Shown here: positions 52,366-61,518 of the stretch, piece after piece
How positions within the stretch are numbered: the stretch's first letter is position 1
How the letters are laid out: each line of letters opens with the position of its first letter
The notes under the pieces: model-generated
Databases searched by the model: none
Told to the model about the DNA's origin: nothing
The model's input: the letters and a program-made list of their open reading frames with translations, nothing else
Made by a program: the position numbers and the translations under genes
Source: Emticicia aquatilis
GTDB lineage: Bacteria; Bacteroidota; Bacteroidia; Cytophagales; Spirosomataceae
Direction of reading: 5' to 3'
Length of the DNA: 64,000 bases
NCBI RefSeq assembly: GCF_014644295.1
Contig: NZ_BMKK01000009.1
Span: 204,829-268,828, forward strand

Positions 52366-54054
52366 ATGACTATGAAACTACGTTTTTTTGCTTGTTTATG
52401 GCTTTTAGTTGCTTCGTTGCAAAGCTATGCACAAGGTTTTGCAATGAATAAGCTACCCATTGACAACTGGGACTTGGGTAATTGGAAGCAAGTAGAGCAA
52501 GTGGACAATCCGTTCAAGAAAAAAGCGGGTATTACTGCTGGCAATAAATTTTTGTATGCCAATACTCCCGGAAAAATCACCTCAAAGCTCACAACTGCCG
52601 ATGCAAAAATCAAATTTGACTTTATGCTTGGCCTCAACAGCGAAAGTATTTTCTATGTACAAGGCAAACACGGTATTTTATTGAGCAATACTCACCCGAG
52701 TGGTGCAATCATTACTAAAGATGGAAGCTTGAAATTACCAGCCCAAAATGCGGGACGTAGTGAGGGGCTTTGGCAAACACTCGAACTAACGTTTTCGGAA
52801 GCTTCGTTTGGCAATGCGGTTGTTTTAGAAAAAGTGACACTCAACGATGTAGTGATTCATCAAGGATATGTAATGGCTTCCGAAGGAAAAAACGAGGGCC
52901 CGATTGTGTTTGAAAACAAAGCAGGTGTGATAGCTATTAATAATGTAGAGTATTTGAAATATAACAAAGAAACTCCACTCAAATTAAGTAACCTAAACTA
53001 CGAACTCTACGAAACATTTGATTGGGACAAACAGTTTGCGAAGAAAAAAGATACACCAAACGATAGCGGCAAAGCCACTGACCTAACCAAAGATTATGGC
53101 GTTGGATTCAATCGTTATTTGTTGGTTTTCAAAGGCGACCTTGATGTTGAGAAAGACGGAAATTATTCGTTAATAGCCGATTGTGCAGGAAAAGAAAGTG
53201 TAACAGTTGATGGCAAAGAGATACTACCAATGACCGATGAAAGCTATCGTAAACCACGCATTGCGTACTTGGATTTGAAAAAAGGCAAACACTCCATCGA
53301 AGTAAAATATATAAAGGTTTGGTGGAAAGCCGAACTCGGACTTTTTGCGGCTGGCCCAGAAATCAGACCTTATGCACTTCATGCTGAAACCTCATTACCA
53401 ACGCCACAAGCCGTTGGTGAGATTGATATTCAACCAAAAAACGATGTAGAAATAGTACGTTCGTTTGTGATGTTTAATGGCAAGAAACGAGTACATGCTA
53501 TCTCGATTGGAACACCACAAGGCCAACATTATTCGTATGATTTAGACCAAGCGGCATTGCTTTATGCGTGGAAAGGCGAGTTTGCCGATGTAACCGAAAT
53601 GTTCCATGAGCGTGGCGAGCCACAATTATTGGAAGCCAAAGGTGTTCGTACAAAGTTTTCGGGAAAACCATCCGTAGCAATTTTGAACGATTTGAATGCC
53701 CCGATGCCCGACTCATTGGACGCCTACAAAGAGCTTATTTACAAAGGATATTCGTTAGATGCTTCTGGACTGCCTAATTATAAATTCCAGTTGAACGGAG
53801 CAAACATCACGCAAAAAATTAGCCCTGATGCCGATGGTATTGCCGTGAGTGTTGCGGCCAATGGTGGCTCGAATTTATATTACAAACTGGCCGAAGGAAA
53901 AGCAATTAGCTTGATTGAAAAAGGAAGATATTTAGTTGATAATCAATATGTTTTAGTTGACCCTAAATCTAAGCCGATTATTCGTAGTTCAAAAGCGGGT
54001 CAAGAAATGATTATGCCTCTCACAGGTACAATCAACTATTCGATTTCTTGGTAA
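52366..54054 (+). CDS. secreted DUF1080-like plus PA14-like carbohydrate-active protein
   Basis: 562 residues with signal (LQSYAQ). Residues ~30-200 have the DUF1080/3-keto-glycoside hydrolase style beta fold (IKFDFMLGLNSESIFYVQGK, NAGRSEGLWQTLELTF). Residues ~210-340 resemble a PA14 domain (GFNRYLLVFKGDLDVEKDGN and KGKHSIEVKYIKVWWKAELG). The last part (FVMFNGKKRVHAISIGTPQG) is of unknown fold. It is followed 37 bp downstream by the propeller-azurin gene, so the two form a secreted pair. An alternative start is the Met at residue 3. Confidence 0.75.
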   Translation: MTMKLRFFACLWLLVASLQSYAQGFAMNKLPIDNWDLGNWKQVEQVDNPFKKKAGITAGNKFLYANTPGKITSKLTTADAKIKFDFMLGLNSESIFYVQGKHGILLSNTHPSGAIITKDGSLKLPAQNAGRSEGLWQTLELTFSEASFGNAVVLEKVTLNDVVIHQGYVMASEGKNEGPIVFENKAGVIAINNVEYLKYNKETPLKLSNLNYELYETFDWDKQFAKKKDTPNDSGKATDLTKDYGVGFNRYLLVFKGDLDVEKDGNYSLIADCAGKESVTVDGKEILPMTDESYRKPRIAYLDLKKGKHSIEVKYIKVWWKAELGLFAAGPEIRPYALHAETSLPTPQAVGEIDIQPKNDVEIVRSFVMFNGKKRVHAISIGTPQGQHYSYDLDQAALLYAWKGEFADVTEMFHERGEPQLLEAKGVRTKFSGKPSVAILNDLNAPMPDSLDAYKELIYKGYSLDASGLPNYKFQLNGANITQKISPDADGIAVSVAANGGSNLYYKLAEGKAISLIEKGRYLVDNQYVLVDPKSKPIIRSSKAGQEMIMPLTGTINYSISW

Positions 54055-54091
54055 AATATTATTTTTGAAAAATTGCAAAAAGACATTAACA

Positions 54092-56086
54092 ATGAAAAAA
54101 ATATTAGTTCTATTGCTCATTTTGGGTAATTTAGGGGCATTTGCACAAACTCGCCCTTTGGTAGAAGAAGATTTCTACCGCATCGTTACGTTGCCAATTC
54201 CCGAGGGGGTACAACTCGAAGTAGGTGGATTGGCCGTCATGCCCGATGGTCGTTTAGGTGTTTCGACTCGTCGTGGTGATGTTTGGTTGGTTTCAAATCC
54301 GTACATGAAAAATGGTACAAAGCCTACCTACAAGCGTTTTGCTTCGGGCTTGCACGAGCCATTGGGTTTGGGCTACATCAACGGTAACCTTTGGGCAACA
54401 CAACGTGGCGAAGTAACTATTTTGAAAGACACAAACGGCGATGAAATTGCCGATGAATACGAGGCCTTCCAGAAATTTCCGTTGAATGGCAATTACCACG
54501 AATATTCTTACGGCCCAGTAGTTTTGCCTGATAACGACATGATTTACACCTTAAACTTAGGTTGGATTGGTCGTGGAGCAAGTTTGTCAAAATGGCGTGG
54601 TTGGATGTTGAAAATTTCGCCAGATGGTAAAATGACACCTTGGGCAACGGGTTTGCGTTCACCAGCGGGCTTTGGTGTGCTGAAAAGCGGTGATATTTTC
54701 TACACCGAAAACCAAGGCGACTGGGTTGGTTCTGGACGCATGACTCACCTCGAAAAAGGAGATTTTGCAGGTAATCCAGAAGGTTTGAAATGGACATCAG
54801 AACCAGAGTCACCATTGCGTACGAAACCTTCGGATATTCCAGATACGGGCGAGCCACTTTACGAAGTTGCCAAACGTGTACCGAGCATTAAAATCCCTGC
54901 GGTTTGGTTCCCGCATACATTGATGGGAATCTCTACGGCTGATGTAATAGAAGATACTTTTGGCGGGAAATTTGGACCTTTTGAAGGACAATTATTTGTT
55001 GGCGACCAAGGACACAGCAAAATCATGCGTGTGTATTTAGAGAAAATTGACGGTAAATACCAAGGCATTTGCTTTCCGTTCAGAGAAGGTTTTCAGTCGG
55101 GTATCTTACGTATGCGTTGGGGACTTGACGCTTCGATGTTTGTGGGTATGACAAGCCGTGGTTGGTCTTCTACGGGTAAAGATGAATTTGGTTTACAACG
55201 CTTAGAATGGACTGGCAAAATACCATTTGAGATGAAAACCGTGAAATCAATGCCTGATGGTTTCTTGATTGAGTTTACGCAGCCTGTAAACAAAGAAACA
55301 GCCAAAGCACTTGAATCCTATAAAATCAATAGCTTCACTTACAAATATCACCATAATTACGGAAGCCCGATTATCAATGCTAAAAACTTGAAAATCAAAG
55401 GAATACAAGTAGCAGAAGATGGTATGAGCGTTCGTTTGGCGATTGATTCTCTCCGTTTGGGATACATTCATGAACTAAGACTTGAAGGACTTAAAAACAC
55501 CGATGACCGCCCGCTTTTGCACGCATTTGGTTATTATACGCTTAATAATATTAATACTTCAGCTTCTCCACTTGATTTGACAAAATACGCAATAGTTGAG
55601 AAAAAAGCCGAAGCAATGGCCCATGAAGGACATAATATGTCGGGAATGTCGAAAGGTACAAATGTGGTTTCGGCCAAAAGAGTAAACGAAATGCCAGCCG
55701 ATTGGGGTGGAAAAGTTGACCAAACGCTCTCGATTGGAACTAAGCCAGGCTTGAAATTTGATGTAACTAAATTTCAAGTAAAATCTGGTAGTAAAATTCG
55801 ATTAGTTTTCAATAATAACGATGATATGCTACATAATTTGGTTATCGTAAAACCAAAGACCGTAGCTAAAGTTGGCGAGGCAGCATTTAAAATGGACCTT
55901 GATGGCGAAGCAAAAGCATATGTTCCTGATTTAGAAGAAGTACTTTTCCATACAGGATTGATGCAACCTGAAAGCCAAGAAACTATCTATTTTGTAGCTC
56001 CAAGCACCCCAGGCGATTATACATTTGTATGTACTTACCCAGGACACTATACAATCATGCAGGGAATTATTAAGGTGGTAAAATAG
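54092..56086 (+). CDS. secreted beta-propeller dehydrogenase-like protein fused to azurin domain
   Basis: 664 residues from ATG MKKILVLLLILGN; upstream in-frame start is TTG. The first ~450 residues are a PVC/sorbosone-dehydrogenase-type six-blade propeller (GGLAVMPDGRLGVSTRRGDV, GLHEPLGLGYINGNLWATQR, TGLRSPAGFGVLKSGDIFYT). The C-terminal 110 residues are a cupredoxin: H581 (DMLHNLVIV), C647, H652 and M656 in TFVCTYPGHYTIMQ, the same spacing as azurin (CTFPGHSALM). The azurin may pass electrons from a sugar-oxidising propeller to the respiratory chain (inference). Confidence 0.88.
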   Translation: MKKILVLLLILGNLGAFAQTRPLVEEDFYRIVTLPIPEGVQLEVGGLAVMPDGRLGVSTRRGDVWLVSNPYMKNGTKPTYKRFASGLHEPLGLGYINGNLWATQRGEVTILKDTNGDEIADEYEAFQKFPLNGNYHEYSYGPVVLPDNDMIYTLNLGWIGRGASLSKWRGWMLKISPDGKMTPWATGLRSPAGFGVLKSGDIFYTENQGDWVGSGRMTHLEKGDFAGNPEGLKWTSEPESPLRTKPSDIPDTGEPLYEVAKRVPSIKIPAVWFPHTLMGISTADVIEDTFGGKFGPFEGQLFVGDQGHSKIMRVYLEKIDGKYQGICFPFREGFQSGILRMRWGLDASMFVGMTSRGWSSTGKDEFGLQRLEWTGKIPFEMKTVKSMPDGFLIEFTQPVNKETAKALESYKINSFTYKYHHNYGSPIINAKNLKIKGIQVAEDGMSVRLAIDSLRLGYIHELRLEGLKNTDDRPLLHAFGYYTLNNINTSASPLDLTKYAIVEKKAEAMAHEGHNMSGMSKGTNVVSAKRVNEMPADWGGKVDQTLSIGTKPGLKFDVTKFQVKSGSKIRLVFNNNDDMLHNLVIVKPKTVAKVGEAAFKMDLDGEAKAYVPDLEEVLFHTGLMQPESQETIYFVAPSTPGDYTFVCTYPGHYTIMQGIIKVVK

Positions 56087-56091
56087 TTTCT

Positions 56092-56182
56092 TAGACTACG
56101 GTCAATAGTCGATAGACCACAGATTTTTGATTATTTTTGCAAAACTAAAAACTATCGACCGTTGACCGTCGTCCATCGACTA
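56092..56182. repeat. short-word inverted repeat, family D, upstream of mcrC
   Basis: ACGGTCAATAGTCGATAGAC on the left and a near reverse complement ACTATCGACCGTTGACCGTC on the right, about 30 bp apart. The loop holds the candidate promoter of mcrC. Confidence 0.65.
56132..56139 (+). promoter_or_regulatory. candidate -7 element of mcrC
   Basis: TATTTTTG (TAnnTTTG) in the loop between the family-D repeat arms, 50 bp before the start. Confidence 0.45.
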
Positions 56183-56188
56183 AAATAT

Positions 56189-57466
56189 ATGCCTCAAACA
56201 ATCTCCGAATTTGGACTCATCAAAAAAGCAAGCGATTATGACTTGATTGATGATAAATTTTCGGAGATTTTTGTTTCTGACCTAACTTTTCAACACCTCA
56301 AAAACATTGCTTTTTCAGGAGCGAATGACTTATTATTAAGCTATTTTACACAAAAAGGCAAAGAGCAAATTCGACTCAAAAACTACGTTGGTTTGCTGCA
56401 AACTCCTGATGGCAAGCAGATTGAAATTCTGCCCAAATCAACTGCAAATTCGCCAAAAGAAGCACGCAAAATGCTGCTGAAAATGCTTAAAGTATCACCA
56501 AATTCTCCTTATCAATCTTTATCAAATTCACATCTCGAAACCTCACATTTGCCACTTTTTGAGATTTTTGTGAATGTATTTTTAGATGAACTCGAAAAAC
56601 TACTTTCGCAAGGTCTGGGCAGGAATTTTGAACGACAAGAAGCAAACGAGACTTTTATCAAAGGTAAAGTTTTAATTGCCGAAAATCTTCGCCAAAATCC
56701 AATCCGAAAAGAGCGTTTCTTCATTGCTTATGATGAGTTTACAGCCGATATTCCGCCAAACCGAGTTCTAAAATATTGTTTACAAATACTTTATAAACAA
56801 GGTTTTAGCTACCGAACTCAACAAAGAATCAATAAAAATATTGGTATTTTTGAAGAAGTCAATCCAAGCAATAACATCGAGCAAGATTTAGCTCAATCTT
56901 TTCATAAAAACCTGTTTTTCGTTCGTTACGAGAAGCTACTTCATTGGGCAAATATTTTTATCAAAGGACAATCATTTTTGCCTTTTTCGGGACAATATTT
57001 ACAACTCGGTTTGCTGTTTCCGATGGAGGTTTTGTTTGAAAATTACGTTGGAAAATTCTTCAAGAAATATTTTGCAGAAAACTACGAAGTAAAACTCCAA
57101 GACAAAGCCAAGTTTCTGATTGACAGCCATTTAAATAAATCTAAATTTAGATTAATACCAGATATTGTGCTGAGAAACGAAACAAAAGCCTTTGTTTTCG
57201 ATACAAAATGGAAATTGATTGATGCCGCAAAACCCAAACAAAATTATGGCATTGAACAGTCAGACTTATACCAAATGTATGCCTACGGGAAAAAATATAA
57301 TGCACAACAACTTTTTTTGATTTATCCAGCCAACGAAAACTTCCAAACTCCACTCCAAGTATTTGATTATGAGGCTGATATGCGTTTACAAATCATCCCT
57401 TTTGATTTGACACAAAACTTGCAAAATCTGCAAAAAGACCTTACAGGTTTGATGAGAATAGATTGA
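56189..57466 (+). CDS. McrC-family PD-(D/E)xK restriction subunit
   Basis: 426 residues from ATG MPQTISEFGLIKK. The N-terminal part (VGLLQTPDGKQIEILPKSTA) and the long helical middle fit McrC; the nuclease site appears as FRLIPDIVLRNETKAFVFDT (PD near 324 and DTK near 338). McrC binds McrB and cuts DNA when the motor encounters modified cytosine. The only McrB-like gene seen is 20 kb away on the same strand, not adjacent. The neighbouring GntP gene is unrelated. Confidence 0.9.
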   Translation: MPQTISEFGLIKKASDYDLIDDKFSEIFVSDLTFQHLKNIAFSGANDLLLSYFTQKGKEQIRLKNYVGLLQTPDGKQIEILPKSTANSPKEARKMLLKMLKVSPNSPYQSLSNSHLETSHLPLFEIFVNVFLDELEKLLSQGLGRNFERQEANETFIKGKVLIAENLRQNPIRKERFFIAYDEFTADIPPNRVLKYCLQILYKQGFSYRTQQRINKNIGIFEEVNPSNNIEQDLAQSFHKNLFFVRYEKLLHWANIFIKGQSFLPFSGQYLQLGLLFPMEVLFENYVGKFFKKYFAENYEVKLQDKAKFLIDSHLNKSKFRLIPDIVLRNETKAFVFDTKWKLIDAAKPKQNYGIEQSDLYQMYAYGKKYNAQQLFLIYPANENFQTPLQVFDYEADMRLQIIPFDLTQNLQNLQKDLTGLMRID

Positions 57467-57518
57467 TAATTGACTAAAATTATTATCTTGCAGCATCATA
57501 TTCAACCCTCCTTAAAAA

Positions 57519-58826
57519 ATGCCAATTTTACTTACCTTCTTTGCTATACTGGTACTTGTGCTGCTGGTAGCTTACGTAAAACTCGACACCTTCGTTTCTT
57601 TCATTTTAGTTGCCATCGGTTTGGGAATCGCCACAGGAATGGACGTTACGGCCATCGGAAAAGCCATTCAATCGGGTATTGGTGGCACACTCGGCGATTT
57701 AATTCTAATCATTGGTTTTGGGGCAATGCTCGGTAAACTTGTAGCTGAAAGCGGTGCTGCTCAACGCATTACCGATGCACTCATTAACCTTTTTGGCGAA
57801 AAATACCTCCAATGGGGTTTGGCACTTGCTGGGTTTATTATCGGTATTCCGTTGTTTTACAATGCTGGTTTTATCATCGTCGTACCGCTCATTTTTTCGA
57901 TTGCTGCCTCAGCAAAATTGCCGCTTCTTTATGTCGGAATGCCAATGTTGACTGCACTTTCAACCGCTCACGGATATTTACCCCCTCACCCATCACCCGC
58001 TGCCATTGCTTCGCAACTCAAAGCTGATGTTGGGCAAACGCTCATTTATGGAATCATCATTGCAATTCCTGCTATTGCCATTGCTGGGGTGCTTTTTGGA
58101 CGAACTCTGAAGCAATACAAACCTCAAATTGATGGAAATTTATTTGCTATCAAAGACATTCCGAAAGATAAGCAACCAAGTTTAGTAGTGAGTTTATTGG
58201 TAGCTTTGATGCCCGTTTTCTTACTAACAATTACATCGGCTATAAAAAAGTATGCTCCTGAAAGTGAATTACTTAAACTAATTTCTGAGCCATATATTGG
58301 TATGCTTCTTTCTCTATTATTGGCGGTTTATTTGCTTGGTGTTCGTCAGGGAAATACCATTCAAGCAGTAAGTAAGCAACTCGAAGAAGCCTTTAAGAGT
58401 AGTGCAGGAATTTTATTGATTATTGCGGGTGCAGGTGCATTGAAACAGATTTTGAAAGATAGTGGTACGAGCGATTATATTGGCTCACAGCTACAAGGTT
58501 TTGATATAAATCCATTGATTTTAGGTTGGGCGATTGCGGGCGTATTGCGTATATGTGTAGGCTCGGCAACAATTGCTGGTTTGACAGCAGTAGGAATTTT
58601 AGCCCCGCTCATTCAGCAACAAACGGGCGTAAAACCCGAACTTATGGTACTTTCTATCGGTGCGGGGAGTTTGATGTTTTCGCACTTAAACGATGGTGGA
58701 TTTTGGCTTTTTAAAGAATATTTCAATTTATCAATAAAAGATACCCTCAAAACTTGGACGGTCATGGAAACCCTCGTTTCTATCATCGGTTTGATTGGGG
58801 TATTGATTTTAAATTTATTTGTGTAA
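57519..58826 (+). CDS. GntP-family gluconate/organic acid permease
   Basis: 435 residues, about 12-13 membrane segments; VKLDTFVSFILVAIGLGIAT, GALGKLVAESGAAQRI-like GAMLGKLVAESGAAQRITDA and GIPLFYNAGFIIVVPLIFSI are family landmarks, with YLPPHPSPAAIASQLKAD in the middle. GntP members take up gluconate, D-serine or other hydroxy/amino acids. Followed within 12 bp by the RidA-like gene, hence likely first gene of an operon. Confidence 0.93.
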   Translation: MPILLTFFAILVLVLLVAYVKLDTFVSFILVAIGLGIATGMDVTAIGKAIQSGIGGTLGDLILIIGFGAMLGKLVAESGAAQRITDALINLFGEKYLQWGLALAGFIIGIPLFYNAGFIIVVPLIFSIAASAKLPLLYVGMPMLTALSTAHGYLPPHPSPAAIASQLKADVGQTLIYGIIIAIPAIAIAGVLFGRTLKQYKPQIDGNLFAIKDIPKDKQPSLVVSLLVALMPVFLLTITSAIKKYAPESELLKLISEPYIGMLLSLLLAVYLLGVRQGNTIQAVSKQLEEAFKSSAGILLIIAGAGALKQILKDSGTSDYIGSQLQGFDINPLILGWAIAGVLRICVGSATIAGLTAVGILAPLIQQQTGVKPELMVLSIGAGSLMFSHLNDGGFWLFKEYFNLSIKDTLKTWTVMETLVSIIGLIGVLILNLFV

Positions 58827-58838
58827 CGCAACAAAACT

Positions 58839-59300
58839 ATGACAGCAGAAGAAAATTTCGCAAAACTTGGTCTTGAATTACCACCAGCACCATCACCGAT
58901 GGGCGTTTATAAGCCTTGCTTAATCGTTGATAATTTTATTTATGTTTCAGGACATGGCCCTGTGCAAATGGATGGCTCACGCATCATTGGTCGTATCGGT
59001 GCCGATATGGATATTGAAGCAGGAAAATTGGCGGCTCAACAAGTAGGTTTGACCATTCTCGCAACATTAAAAGCTAATTTAGGAAGCCTCGACCGCATCA
59101 AGCGTGTAATAAAAGTCTTGGGAATGGTCAATTGTACTTCAGATTTTGAGCGTCACCCGTATGTAATTAATGGTTGTAGCGAACTTTTTGCCAATGTGTG
59201 GGGAACTGAAAATGGTATCGGCGTGCGTTCGGCAGTTGGTTTTGGCTCGCTTCCCGAAAATATTCCAGTTGAAATTGAAGTAATGTTTGAGCTGGCATAA
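58839..59300 (+). CDS. RidA/YjgF-like (long form) protein
   Basis: 153 residues, longer than canonical RidA; contains VDNFIYVSGHGPVQMDG, LKANLGSLDRIKRVIKVLGM and GIGVRSAVGFGSLPENIPVE. Canonical RidA hydrolyses reactive enamines/imines from serine or threonine dehydration; the Arg of VRSAVG corresponds to the family's conserved Arg. Together with the D-threonine-aldolase-like gene, it suggests that the substrate of the operon yields such intermediates (inference). Confidence 0.9.
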   Translation: MTAEENFAKLGLELPPAPSPMGVYKPCLIVDNFIYVSGHGPVQMDGSRIIGRIGADMDIEAGKLAAQQVGLTILATLKANLGSLDRIKRVIKVLGMVNCTSDFERHPYVINGCSELFANVWGTENGIGVRSAVGFGSLPENIPVEIEVMFELA

Positions 59301-59314
59301 AATTATCGAGATAC

Positions 59315-59347
59315 AAGGAAGACCTCCCTCGAAGGGAAGTCTTCCTT
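59315..59347. terminator. hairpin after RidA-like gene
   Basis: AAGGAAGAC-C-TCCC and GGGA-A-GTCTTCCTT pair around a CTCGAA-like loop with one mismatch, 15 bp after the stop and followed by TAAAAC, a partial terminator that may cause differential expression within the operon. Confidence 0.7.
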
Positions 59348-59363
59348 AAAACAATTCATCAAA

Positions 59364-59753
59364 ATGCTAAAAATAAACAAAGTACACCATATAGCCATAA
59401 TCGCATCTGACTATCAAAAATCGAAGCATTTTTACACCGAAATACTTGGTTTACAGATAGTTAGAGAAGTATATCGTGAAGCACGAGATTCGTATAAACT
59501 CGATTTAGCCATTGGCGAAAATTATGTAATCGAACTTTTTTCTTTTCCGAATCCTCCAGCACGACCGTCTCGCCCAGAAGCTTGTGGACTCCGCCATTTG
59601 GCTTTTGAAGTGGAAAATGTAGCAGAAGCAAAACAAAACCTCGAATCGAAAGGAATTGAAGTAGAGGATAGCAGAATTGATGAATTTACTGGCAAAAAAT
59701 TCACCTTTTTCGCCGACCCCGACGACCTTCCAATCGAATTTTACGAACAATAA
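59364..59753 (+). CDS. VOC-family glyoxalase-type protein
   Basis: 129 residues. Two beta-alpha-beta-beta-beta units with KVHHIAIIASDYQKSKHFYT, CGLRHLAFEVENVAEAKQNL and FFADPDDLPIEFYEQ; His/Glu positions HHIAI, GLRHLAF and IEFYE are candidate metal ligands of glyoxalase/bleomycin-resistance type dioxygenase fold. The exact substrate is unknown. Its position inside the GntP-D-threonine-aldolase run suggests a role in the same pathway. Confidence 0.88.
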   Translation: MLKINKVHHIAIIASDYQKSKHFYTEILGLQIVREVYREARDSYKLDLAIGENYVIELFSFPNPPARPSRPEACGLRHLAFEVENVAEAKQNLESKGIEVEDSRIDEFTGKKFTFFADPDDLPIEFYEQ

Positions 59754-59763
59754 ATCTAATTTT

Positions 59764-59857
59764 GAATGAGTGAATGATACAATGATAGAATAGAATTATT
59801 ACCAAAAAATTTAAGTTTCATTTCACATTCACTCACTCTATCAATCTATCATTCATT
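59764..59857. repeat. short-word inverted repeat, family A
   Basis: GAATGAGTGAATGATACAAT then GATAGAATAG, and CATTCACTCACTCTATCAAT with CTATCATTCATT on the other side, separated by about 30 bp. It precedes the aldolase-like start. Confidence 0.7.
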
Positions 59858-59862
59858 AAACT

Positions 59863-60966
59863 ATGTGGTTTAGCATCAACAACGCCAACGAATTAGATTC
59901 TCCTTCGCTGCTTATTTACAAAGAGCGTGTACAAAAAAATATTGAGCAGATGATTTCGATTGCTGGTTCGGCCGAGCGACTTTTCACGCACGTAAAGACC
60001 AACAAAATGCCAGAAATCGTCAAGATGATGCTTGCTGCTGGTATCACAAAATTCAAATGTGCAACTATTGCCGAAGCTGAAATGGTAGCAATTGCCGGTG
60101 GAAAACATGCTCTAATTTCACACCAATTAGTTGGCCCTAAAATCGAGCGTCTTGTCAAGTTACGTCAAAAATACCCCGATGTATTCTTTGCATCGCTCAT
60201 TGATTCTGCTGAAATAGCCGATGTTCACAATGATATTTTTGGGCAAAATAAGCTCGTTTCAGATGTTTTCTTAGACGTAAACAACGGAATGAACAGATCT
60301 GGGCACGAATTAAACGACCAAATTTTAGATTTATACAAAAAACTAAGCAACTTATCTCACCTAAAAGTACACGGCCTACACGTCTATGATGGGCATTTAC
60401 GAGCGAGTGATTTCAATGAACGAAAAAAAGAATGTGATGCTGGTTTTGTTGATGTAAAACATTTTCTCGAAGCAATCGAAGCAGCAGGCTTGCTGAAGCC
60501 AATAGTGATAGCAGGAGGTACACCAGCGTTTACTTCTCACGCTTTGCGAGACGAAACTTATTGCAGTCCAGGTACGTGCGTTTTGTGGGATTGGGGCTAT
60601 GGCGATAAACTTTCTGAACAAAATTTTGAGTATGCAGCGTTGATTCTGACTCGTGTTATTTCAAAACCAAAGCATGGTATCATTACGGTCGATATGGGGC
60701 ATAAAGCAGTAGCGGCCGAAAACCCAATTGATAAACGCATCAGGTTTTTGAATTTAGAAAATTATGAGCTTCTCGGACAAAGCGAAGAACACGGAGTGAT
60801 TGCTGTAAAAGATTGGGATTCAATAAAAGTTGGTGACGTTATTTATGGTGTTCCGTACCATGTCTGTCCAACCGTAAATCTTTATGATGAAGCCTACATC
60901 GTTGAAAATGAAGAAGTTAAAGAAACATGGCAAGTTTTAGGCAGAAAACGAAAGATTAGTATTTAA
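59863..60966 (+). CDS. D-threonine aldolase-like PLP enzyme
   Basis: 367 residues, alanine-racemase-type N-terminal barrel: HVKTNKMPEIVKMMLAAGIT gives the PLP Lys (K45) and FKCATIAEAEMVAIAGG follows. Conserved DVNNGMNRSGHE and GLHVYDGHLRASDF are typical of D-threonine aldolase / D-serine deaminase-like proteins; the metal HxC motif is H333-x-C335 (YHVCPTVNLYDEA). It would cleave or deaminate a beta-hydroxy-D-amino acid. Last gene of the GntP-RidA-VOC run. Confidence 0.9.
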   Translation: MWFSINNANELDSPSLLIYKERVQKNIEQMISIAGSAERLFTHVKTNKMPEIVKMMLAAGITKFKCATIAEAEMVAIAGGKHALISHQLVGPKIERLVKLRQKYPDVFFASLIDSAEIADVHNDIFGQNKLVSDVFLDVNNGMNRSGHELNDQILDLYKKLSNLSHLKVHGLHVYDGHLRASDFNERKKECDAGFVDVKHFLEAIEAAGLLKPIVIAGGTPAFTSHALRDETYCSPGTCVLWDWGYGDKLSEQNFEYAALILTRVISKPKHGIITVDMGHKAVAAENPIDKRIRFLNLENYELLGQSEEHGVIAVKDWDSIKVGDVIYGVPYHVCPTVNLYDEAYIVENEEVKETWQVLGRKRKISI

Positions 60967-61123
60967 TCACGTTTTTCTGTAAAATACGAAATTAAAAACT
61001 TTTAATCTTCGGTAGCGTTCGTTTTGCCTAAAAAAGCGTAAAAAACATTTGGAAAAGATAAGTTTTTATTTAAAATTTACAAAATATTCATGTATTTCAA
61101 TCACTCCCAAATCAGCAAAAATT

Positions 61124-61462
61124 ATGAGTAAATTAGCAGAAGCAATTGAAACTTACGTTGCTCAATCAAACGAACTTAATTTAGGTCTTAGTGAAGAACT
61201 CATCACAGCGGTAGCAAAAGGTCTTGGCCCATCTATTTACAATGCAGATGCCTCTAAAGTTTCAGGAACTGACCCTGAAGAGTTAGCTCGTGTAAAAGAC
61301 AACTACTTGATTGGTAAATTAGGTTTAGCTGATGGCCCAGAGCTTGACGTAGCAATTGCGGAAGTAATGGAGCAAATGGGTTCTTCAAACCGCAATAAAT
61401 ACCGTGCAAATGTATATGCTTTACTTTGCAAAAAATTCGGTAAAGAAGACGTTTATGCTTAA
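61124..61462 (+). CDS. DUF2853-family protein
   Basis: 112 residues from ATG MSKLAEAIETYVAQSNELNL. The DUF2853 core GPSIYNADASKVSGTDPEEL and RVKDNYLIGKLGLADGPEL is visible. Small helical cytoplasmic protein of unknown role. A terminator follows directly. Confidence 0.9.
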   Translation: MSKLAEAIETYVAQSNELNLGLSEELITAVAKGLGPSIYNADASKVSGTDPEELARVKDNYLIGKLGLADGPELDVAIAEVMEQMGSSNRNKYRANVYALLCKKFGKEDVYA

Positions 61463-61481
61463 TAAATAAAGATTTTTTAGG

Positions 61482-61509
61482 AAGCGACACGAAGTAATTT
61501 GTGTCGCTT
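61482..61509. terminator. bidirectional terminator
   Basis: AAGCGACAC and GTGTCGCTT pair around a ten-base loop (GAAGTAATTT), with a T-run on the plus strand, between DUF2853 and the converging UbiA gene. Confidence 0.88.
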
Positions 61510-61518
61510 TTTTTGTGT

